Shown: positions 58,914 through 64,000 of the stretch, one piece after another
Layout of the letters: every line of letters begins with the position of its first letter
Numbering within the stretch: the stretch's first letter is position 1
Assembly (NCBI RefSeq): GCF_000718135.1
Contig: NZ_JOEM01000007.1
Location: 1 to 64,000 of the forward strand
Direction: 5' to 3'
Length of the DNA stretch: 64,000 nt
Source: Streptomyces cyaneofuscatus
GTDB lineage: Bacteria > Actinomycetota > Actinomycetes > Streptomycetales > Streptomycetaceae
Translations under genes and position numbers: made by a program
Notes under the pieces: model-generated
Seen by the model: the letters and a program-made list of their open reading frames with translations, nothing else
Told to the model about the DNA's origin: nothing
Databases searched by the model: none

Positions 58914-59257
58914 TGCTGTCCCTTCACTCATGGGGGGCTCGGCTCCGGGCGGAGCCGAGAGTGACGGGAGGACGGCTGCCGCCAACCTGCCTTTCCACAG
59001 GGACAGTTGCCGAGCCTCCAGGAGCCGCAGAACCTATGCCCACCAAGAGGTGTTCGCCATGCTCCTGTCACGCGAGACAGGCTGGAAATCGGTGGTGCGG
59101 ATCGCAACGTGGCAGTACCTACCCGTACCGGGTGTCCCGCCGCTGGCACTGCTCTGGCCGGATAGGGCTGGTCTCCCGCGGGCGTGGGACCGGAACGGTG
59201 CGCCCGTGGTGCGGTGGCGACGCCGGGCGCCGGCGGCCCGTTCCGTACGCTGGGGGC
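58914..59257. promoter_or_regulatory. Intergenic control region, snapalysin/sirtuin
   Basis: No gene. At the right border TACGCT (59246-59251) sits 6 nt before ATG 59258, the leaderless -10 pattern for the sirtuin gene. Nothing certain was found for the protease promoter. Confidence 0.4.
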
Positions 59258-60163
59258 ATGCGTATGCGCCCCACTCTGAGCTGGACCCCCACCGAGGAGC
59301 TGTCGCCGGGCACCACCGATCTGGAGCCGGTCGCCGACGCGCTGAGCGGTGGCGGTGTGCTGGTGCTGAGCGGGGCGGGCATCTCCACCGAGTCGGGCAT
59401 CCCCGACTACCGGGGTGAGGGCGGAAGCCTGAGCCGGCACACCCCGATGACGTACCAGGACTTCACCGCCGACCCCCAGGCCCGTCGCAGGTACTGGGCG
59501 CGCAGCCATCTCGGCTGGCGCACCTTCGGCAGCGCCCGCCCCAATGCCGGGCACCGGGCCGTGGCCTCGTTCGAACGGCACGGCATGCTCTCGGGTGTGA
59601 TCACCCAGAACGTCGACGGTCTGCACCAGGCCGCCGGCAGCGAAGAGGTCGTGGAGCTGCACGGAAGCCTGGACCGGGTGGTCTGTCTCTCCTGCGGCAC
59701 CCTCAGCCTGCGCCGCGAGCTCGCCCGGCGGCTGGAGGAGGCCAATGAGGGCTTCGCGCCCGTGGCCGCCGCTATCAACCCGGACGGCGACGCCGACCTC
59801 ACCGACGAGCAGGTCGGCGACTTCCGCGTGGTGCCGTGCACCGTCTGCGGCGGCATCCTCAAACCCGACGTGGTGTTCTTCGGGGAGGCCGTGCCCGTCG
59901 AGCGGGTCGAACACTGCCGCTCGCTGGTCCGTCAGGCCACCACACTGCTCGTCCTGGGATCCTCACTGACCGTGATGTCCGGGCTCCGGTTCGTCCGCCA
60001 GGCGGCTCAGGCCGGACAGCCCGTGCTGATCATCAACCGGGATCACACCCGGGGTGACCGCCACGCCGTCACCCGCGTCGCGCTCCCGCTGGGGACGGCC
60101 CTCACCACCCTGGCCGGCCGGCTGGGCATCCCCGTCGACGACGGGTCGGCCGGGACCGGGTGA
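59258..60163 (+). CDS. Sir2-family NAD-dependent protein deacylase
   Basis: 301 aa. GGVLVLSGAGISTESGIPDYRG is the NAD loop (GAGxS and the GIPDFR equivalent); VITQNVDGLHQAAGSEEVVE and LHGS hold the TQNVDxLH motif with catalytic His. Zn cysteines CLSCG (near 143) and CTVCG (near 190) are 47 residues apart. LLVLGSSLTVMSGLRFV and VLIINRD complete the Rossmann fold. Probable leaderless mRNA. Role: protein deacetylation, for instance of acetyl-CoA synthetase. Confidence 0.93.
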   Translation: MRMRPTLSWTPTEELSPGTTDLEPVADALSGGGVLVLSGAGISTESGIPDYRGEGGSLSRHTPMTYQDFTADPQARRRYWARSHLGWRTFGSARPNAGHRAVASFERHGMLSGVITQNVDGLHQAAGSEEVVELHGSLDRVVCLSCGTLSLRRELARRLEEANEGFAPVAAAINPDGDADLTDEQVGDFRVVPCTVCGGILKPDVVFFGEAVPVERVEHCRSLVRQATTLLVLGSSLTVMSGLRFVRQAAQAGQPVLIINRDHTRGDRHAVTRVALPLGTALTTLAGRLGIPVDDGSAGTG

Positions 60164-60288
60164 GGTCGGCCGGGAGATATCCGATGTAGATGCTTTTGGG
60201 ATAGTTTCTCGCGCGCTGAGTCGGGAACTCGCAGTGAGGCGGAGCGCAGGGTTCCGCCTCATGCAGCACCCGTCGTTCTGGAGTTTTC

Positions 60289-61704
60289 ATGTCAGAGCAG
60301 CGCAAGAGTCCGTTCGCCACCGTCAACCCGTACACCGGGGAGACCCTCGCGGAGTTCCCGGCCATCGAGGGCGCGGAGGTGGACGCCGTCCTGGAGACCG
60401 CGGGCGACGCCTTCGACGCGTGGCGCAAGCGGAGCATCGAGGAGCGTGCCGCGCTGGTCGGGCGCGTCGCCGGGCTGATGAAGGAGCGCAAGGAGACCTT
60501 GGCGCGCCTGATCACCCTGGAGATGGGCAAGCTGATCTCCGAAGCCCGCGGAGAGGTGGATCTCGCCGCGTCGATCCTCGCGTACTACGCGGAGCACGGC
60601 CCCGCTTTCGCGGCCCGGGAGCCGCTCGACGTCGAGGAGGGCGAGGCGTATCTCGTCAGCGAGCCGCTCGGGGTTCTGCTCGGCGTCATGCCCTGGAACT
60701 TCCCGCTCTATCAGGTGGTGCGCTTCGCGGGGCCCAACCTCGTGCTGGGCAACACCGTTCTCGTCAAGCACGCCGGGATCTGTCCGCAGTCCGCGCTCGC
60801 CCTGGAGGTGCTGTTCCGCGACGCGGGCGCGCCCGAGGGCGTCTACACGAACCTGTTCGTGAGCCACGACGAGATCTCGCGCATCATCGACAGCCCGGTG
60901 GTGAAGGGCGCCTCACTGACCGGCAGCGAGCGGGCGGGGGCCCAGGTCGCGGAACGGGCCGGCCGCAACATGAAGCCCAGCCTGCTGGAGCTGGGCGGCA
61001 GCGATGTCTTCATCGTGCTCGACGGTGAAAACCTGGAGCGTACGGTCGGCGCCGCGGTGGCCGGCCGGATGGCCAACACCGGGCAGAGCTGCGTGGCGTC
61101 GAAGCGCTTCATCGTGCTCGCGGAGGTCTACGACGACTTCGTCGAGGGGATGCGCGGCACGTTCGCGGCGCTCACGCCCGGCGATCCGTCCGACGAGGCG
61201 ACGACGCTGGGGCCGCTCTCCTCCGAGCAGGCCGCCTCCGGCCTGGCCGAGCAGATCCGCGAGACCGTGGAGCAGGGCGCCGAGCTGGTGATCGGCGGCG
61301 GCCGGATCGACCGCCCCGGGGCCTTCGTCCAGCCGACGATCCTCACCGGCGTCAAGCCCGGCATGCGGGCGTACGCGGAGGAGCTCTTCGGGCCCGCCGC
61401 CGTGATCTACCGGGTCGAGGACGAGGACGAGGCCATCGCGCTCGCCAACGACAGCCAGTACGGGCTCGGCGGGTCGGTCTTCTGCTCGGACGTGGACCGG
61501 GGCCGCCGGGTGGCCGAACGGGTGGAGACCGGCATGGTCTGGGTCAACCACCCGACCTCGACCCAGCCCGACCTGCCGTTCGGCGGGATCAAGCGCTCCG
61601 GCTACGGGCGGGAGCTCTCGAAGCTCGGCATGCAGGAGTTCGTCAACCGCAAGCTCGTACGGGTACTGCCGCCGGACGCCGAGCTGAGCGGCATCGCGGG
61701 CTGA
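60289..61704 (+). CDS. gabD: Succinate-semialdehyde dehydrogenase (NADP+)
   Basis: 471 aa aldehyde dehydrogenase. [20 protein letters not shown] (motif 2), [16 protein letters not shown] (NADP Rossmann G), [13 protein letters not shown] with general-base Glu, [14 protein letters not shown] with catalytic Cys, and [26 protein letters not shown]. The LGGSD and QSC(V)ASKR forms are those of the actinobacterial GabD1-type enzyme. It oxidises succinate semialdehyde to succinate in GABA breakdown or the variant TCA cycle. A 9-bp hairpin (TGAGGCGGA...TCCGCCTCA) lies in the leader about 40 bp before ATG 60289. Confidence 0.88.
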   Translation: MSEQRKSPFATVNPYTGETLAEFPAIEGAEVDAVLETAGDAFDAWRKRSIEERAALVGRVAGLMKERKETLARLITLEMGKLISEARGEVDLAASILAYYAEHGPAFAAREPLDVEEGEAYLVSEPLGVLLGVMPWNFPLYQVVRFAGPNLVLGNTVLVKHAGICPQSALALEVLFRDAGAPEGVYTNLFVSHDEISRIIDSPVVKGASLTGSERAGAQVAERAGRNMKPSLLELGGSDVFIVLDGENLERTVGAAVAGRMANTGQSCVASKRFIVLAEVYDDFVEGMRGTFAALTPGDPSDEATTLGPLSSEQAASGLAEQIRETVEQGAELVIGGGRIDRPGAFVQPTILTGVKPGMRAYAEELFGPAAVIYRVEDEDEAIALANDSQYGLGGSVFCSDVDRGRRVAERVETGMVWVNHPTSTQPDLPFGGIKRSGYGRELSKLGMQEFVNRKLVRVLPPDAELSGIAG

Positions 61705-61849
61705 GGAACGCCCGGGCCCGTTCCGCGCCCGGCTCCTGGTCCGCCCTTCCCGCCGGCCCGTCGTGCCCGCCCGCAGGCGGACCGGCACGGCAATCCGTCC
61801 CGTACACCCCTCTCACCGCCTTCCGAGGCGTCGACAGCAAGGAGTCACC

Positions 61850-62677
61850 GTGCCCGCAGTACCCGACATCACCCTCAACAACGGCGTGACCATCCCTCAG
61901 CTCGGCTTCGGGACCTTCCAGATCCCGCCGAAGGAGACCCGCGAGACGACGCTGGCCGCTCTGGAGACCGGTTACCGGCACATCGACACGGCGGAGATGT
62001 ACGGCAACGAGAAGGAGGTCGGCCAGGCCGTCCGCGACTCCGGGCTCGACCGCGCCGACGTCTTCGTGACGAGCAAGCTGAACAACGACGCCCACCAGCA
62101 CGACGAGGCACTGCGGGCGTTCGACCGCACGATGGATGAGCTCGGTCTGGAGTACCTGGACCTCTTCCTCATCCACTGGCCCCTGCCGAGCTCGGGGGAC
62201 TTCGTGGAGACCTGGAAGGCCCTGGAGGAGATCTACCGGTCCGGCCGGGCCAAGGCGATCGGGGTCTCCAACTTCCAGCCGAACCACCTGCGCCGGCTCC
62301 TGGAGAGCAGCACGGTGGTGCCCGCCGTCAACCAGATCGAGGTGCACCCCTACCTCACCCAGGACGCTGTACGGGCCTTCGGCGCCGAGCACGACATCGC
62401 CACGGAGGCCTGGTCGCCCATCGCCCAGGGCAAGGTCCTCTCGGACCCGGCGATCACCCGCATCGCCGAGCGGGTGGGCCGGTCGGCCGCGCAGGTGACG
62501 CTGCGCTGGCACCTCCAGCGCGGGGACATCGTCTTCCCCAAGTCCGTGACGAAGAAGCGGATCGAGGAGAACTTCGAACTCTTCGACTTCGAGCTCACCG
62601 AAGGCGACATCGGTGAGATCTCCGCCCTCAACCGTGACGAGCGCACCGGGCCCGACCCGGACACGTTCAACGGTTGA
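61850..62677 (+). CDS. Aldo/keto reductase (2,5-diketo-D-gluconate reductase-like)
   Basis: 275 aa, complete AKR barrel. GVTIPQLGFGTFQIP start, GYRHIDTAEMYGNEKEVGQA (catalytic Asp and Tyr), VFVTSKLNN (Lys), DLFLIHWPLP (His), GVSNFQPNHLRRLL, VNQIEVHPYLTQ and the NADPH site VFPKSVTKKRIEENFELFDF. AAGGAGTCACC before GTG 61850. Reduces aldehydes or keto sugars; no partner gene. A terminator hairpin separates it from the convergent SDR gene. Confidence 0.92.
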   Translation: MPAVPDITLNNGVTIPQLGFGTFQIPPKETRETTLAALETGYRHIDTAEMYGNEKEVGQAVRDSGLDRADVFVTSKLNNDAHQHDEALRAFDRTMDELGLEYLDLFLIHWPLPSSGDFVETWKALEEIYRSGRAKAIGVSNFQPNHLRRLLESSTVVPAVNQIEVHPYLTQDAVRAFGAEHDIATEAWSPIAQGKVLSDPAITRIAERVGRSAAQVTLRWHLQRGDIVFPKSVTKKRIEENFELFDFELTEGDIGEISALNRDERTGPDPDTFNG

Positions 62678-62699
62678 CCCTGACGTCAGGTGATTCGCG

Positions 62700-62734
62700 G
62701 GCCCGTCCCCGGGCAACGGCTCCGGGGGCGGGCC
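62700..62734. terminator. Bidirectional terminator, 13-bp stem
   Basis: GGCCCGTCCCCGG (62700-62712), 9-nt loop, CCGGGGGCGGGCC (62722-62734; one G-T pair), between convergent genes. Confidence 0.7.
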
Positions 62735-62755
62735 TCCGTACGGCCGGGTCCATGC

Positions 62756-63442
62756 TCACGGCGCGTACGGCAGGGCAGCCAGGCTCTGCCGGACCTGCCG
62801 GGTCGTCGCGTCCGCGAGAATTTCCGGCACGCCCTTCTCGATGCCGTCCAGGGCCTGCGCAGCGACATCGGCGGGGTCGGCCTTCTGATCGGCGGGGACG
62901 GCGGCGGCCATGTCCGTGTCCATGTAGCCGACGTGCAGCGCCGATACGGTGATGCCGCGGGGTGCCAGCTCCTCCCGGGTGGCGTCGGTCAGCGCCCAGG
63001 CGGCGGCCTTGGTCGCGGCGTAGGACCCGAGTCCTGCCGGGTGCAGCCAGGACAGGACCGACAGGACGTTGAGCACCGCTCCCCCGCCGTTGCCCTCGAT
63101 GACGGGGGTGAAGGCCCGCGTCACGGCGAGGGGGCCGTAGAAGTTCGTCTCCATCTCCCGGCGCACCGCGTCCAGGTCGCCCGTGAGCAGGGACGTGGCG
63201 GTGGAGATGCCCGCGTTGTTCACCAGCAACGTCGCGTCGGATGCGGTGCGGGCGGCGGCCCTGATCGACTCCTCGTCCGTCACGTCCAGCCGCAGCGGGA
63301 TGGCGCCCGGAAGGTCCACGGTGCCGGGGTGGCGGGCCGCCGCGTACACCGTCGCTCCGCGCTCCAGGAGCTGGGCCGCCAGATGCCGTCCGAGCCCTCG
63401 GTTGGCGCCGGTGACCACGGCGACCGCGTTCTTGAGTTCCAT
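62756..63442 (-). CDS. SDR-family oxidoreductase
   Basis: 228 aa classical SDR: AVVTGANRGLGRHLAAQLLE (TGxxxGxG), LVNNAGISTATSLLT (NNAG), LNVLSVLSWLHPAGLGSYAA with Ser and TKAAAWALTDATREELAPRG (Tyr-x3-Lys: YAATK). GAGGAG lies five bases before ATG 63442, which is preferred to GTG 63448. Divergent from a TetR/AcrR gene with an operator-like palindrome between them, so it is probably that regulator's target. Confidence 0.9.
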   Translation of the reverse strand: MELKNAVAVVTGANRGLGRHLAAQLLERGATVYAAARHPGTVDLPGAIPLRLDVTDEESIRAAARTASDATLLVNNAGISTATSLLTGDLDAVRREMETNFYGPLAVTRAFTPVIEGNGGGAVLNVLSVLSWLHPAGLGSYAATKAAAWALTDATREELAPRGITVSALHVGYMDTDMAAAVPADQKADPADVAAQALDGIEKGVPEILADATTRQVRQSLAALPYAP

Positions 63443-63460
63443 GTCCACTCCTCAGGGCAC

Positions 63461-63515
63461 TTTAGATGATGGCTCCAATCTAAACGGAGGAGTAGGATAG
63501 ATGTCAACCGACATC
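63461..63515. promoter_or_regulatory. Operator-like inverted repeats in divergent SDR/TetR gap
   Basis: TTTAGAT-(10 nt)-ATCTAAA (63461-63484) and GATGTC-AACC-GACATC (63500-63515) are two perfect inverted repeats in the 123-bp gap between divergent starts. The first overlaps the likely SDR promoter, a typical TetR-family operator position. Confidence 0.55.
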
Positions 63516-63565
63516 CGGAGCTTCCCGTCTGGGGCATCCGCAGGAGAGAGCACGAGAGGTGGGCC

Positions 63566-64000
63566 ATGGGCCGCGTATCGCAGGCGCAGGCGGAGGAGAA
63601 CCGGCGACGGGTGGTGGAGACCGCGTCGCGGCTCTTCCGGGAGCAGGGCACCCACGTCAGCGTCGCGGATCTCATGAAGGCGGCGGGCCTGACCCATGGC
63701 GGCTTCTACAAGCAGTTCGCGTCCAAGGAGGCGCTCGTCGACGAGGCCACCGCCCACGCCTTCGACGGGTTCGCCCGGCTCCGTGAGGACGGGCTCGAAC
63801 GGCACGCCGGGCAGCGCGACGCCGCCCAGCGGGCGCTGATCTCCACCTATCTCTCGGCGGAGCACCGCGACAGCGCCGCGGACGGCTGCCCCGCCGCCGG
63901 ACTCGCCTCCGACATGGCCCGCGCGTCCGGGAGCGACACGGCCCACCGCGTCTACGCGGAGGGCGTGGCCGACTTCGCCCGGTGGCTCTCGACCGAGGAC
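63566..64000 (+). CDS. TetR/AcrR-family regulator, partial at window end
   Basis: 145 codons visible. The HTH NRRRVVETASRLFREQGTHV, SVADLMKAAGLTHGGFYKQF (FYKQF motif) and ASKEALVDEATAHAFDGFAR is that of the AcrR-type group often paired with SDR genes. The ligand domain begins with AALISTYLSAEHRD-like helices and DGCPAAGLASDMAR. ATG 63566 follows GAGAGGTG. The gene continues beyond 64000. Confidence 0.88.
   Translation, partial: MGRVSQAQAEENRRRVVETASRLFREQGTHVSVADLMKAAGLTHGGFYKQFASKEALVDEATAHAFDGFARLREDGLERHAGQRDAAQRALISTYLSAEHRDSAADGCPAAGLASDMARASGSDTAHRVYAEGVADFARWLSTED

Noticed and set aside
1-64000. tRNA, rRNA or tmRNA genes
   Set aside because: No cloverleaf with T-loop GGTTCGAATCC-like core or ribosomal signature was seen.

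Overview
High-GC DNA (about 70% G+C, strong third-position G/C bias, GTG starts, leaderless promoters) from a Streptomyces or close relative. The content fits an unstable chromosome arm or a large linear plasmid: dense IS debris, many frameshifted or truncated genes, a plasmid Rep fragment, and a telomere-type tap/tpg-like gene pair next to a telomere-type helicase.

Region by region. (1) 1-4155: IS5-family remnants, a DUF2267 gene, a stand-alone alanyl-tRNA synthetase catalytic domain preceded by a short alanine-rich leader peptide, and a relic type I-E-like CRISPR array of four repeats on a 61-bp period. (2) 4481-11035: a Doc/Fic-type toxin-antitoxin pair, a SpoIIE-type phosphatase, a CDGSH/iron redox enzyme pair (second gene frameshifted), a CtaG/DUF2243 membrane pair, and DUF1360, DUF5133 and CBS proteins. 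(3) 11488-31998: a plasmid-like block. It begins with a glycosyltransferase broken by a Rep fragment. It then carries tap/tpg-like genes, a DEAD/DEAH helicase with helicase-associated repeats, small plasmid-type genes, an IS3 element, decayed BTAD, Y-family polymerase and DNA ligase genes, and a 1.3-kb element with TGT...ACA ends and a 5-bp target duplication. (4) 32246-39751: an acyl-CoA oxidase-like gene, an XRE/MmyB-type regulator coupled to a gene with an internal amber codon, a decayed SpoIIE phosphatase, a three-repeat beta-trefoil-like gene with two amber codons, and an IS630 remnant split by a 487-bp insert. (5) 40575-52305: mostly intact metabolic genes (FAD-linked oxidase, esterase, amidohydrolase with a divergent TetR, FMN glutamate-synthase-like protein, acetolactate-synthase-like enzyme) and a large LuxR (LAL) regulator. 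(6) 52493-56617: a secreted tandem aegerolysin, a small secreted protein and an in-frame fusion of an IS5 transposase head to an AarF/ABC1 kinase tail. (7) 56618-64000: intact core-like genes: alpha/beta hydrolase, TMEM175 channel, snapalysin, sirtuin, succinate-semialdehyde dehydrogenase, aldo/keto reductase, and an SDR divergent from a TetR/AcrR regulator that runs off the window.

Most promising for follow-up: the alanine-rich leader and attenuator-like region before the AlaRS-like gene; the non-autonomous Tn7/Tn5053-like element at 27176-28476; the CRISPR relic whose repeats switch orientation; the divergent tap/tpg-like pair; and the tandem aegerolysin locus. All family assignments come from reading motifs by eye; no database search was run.
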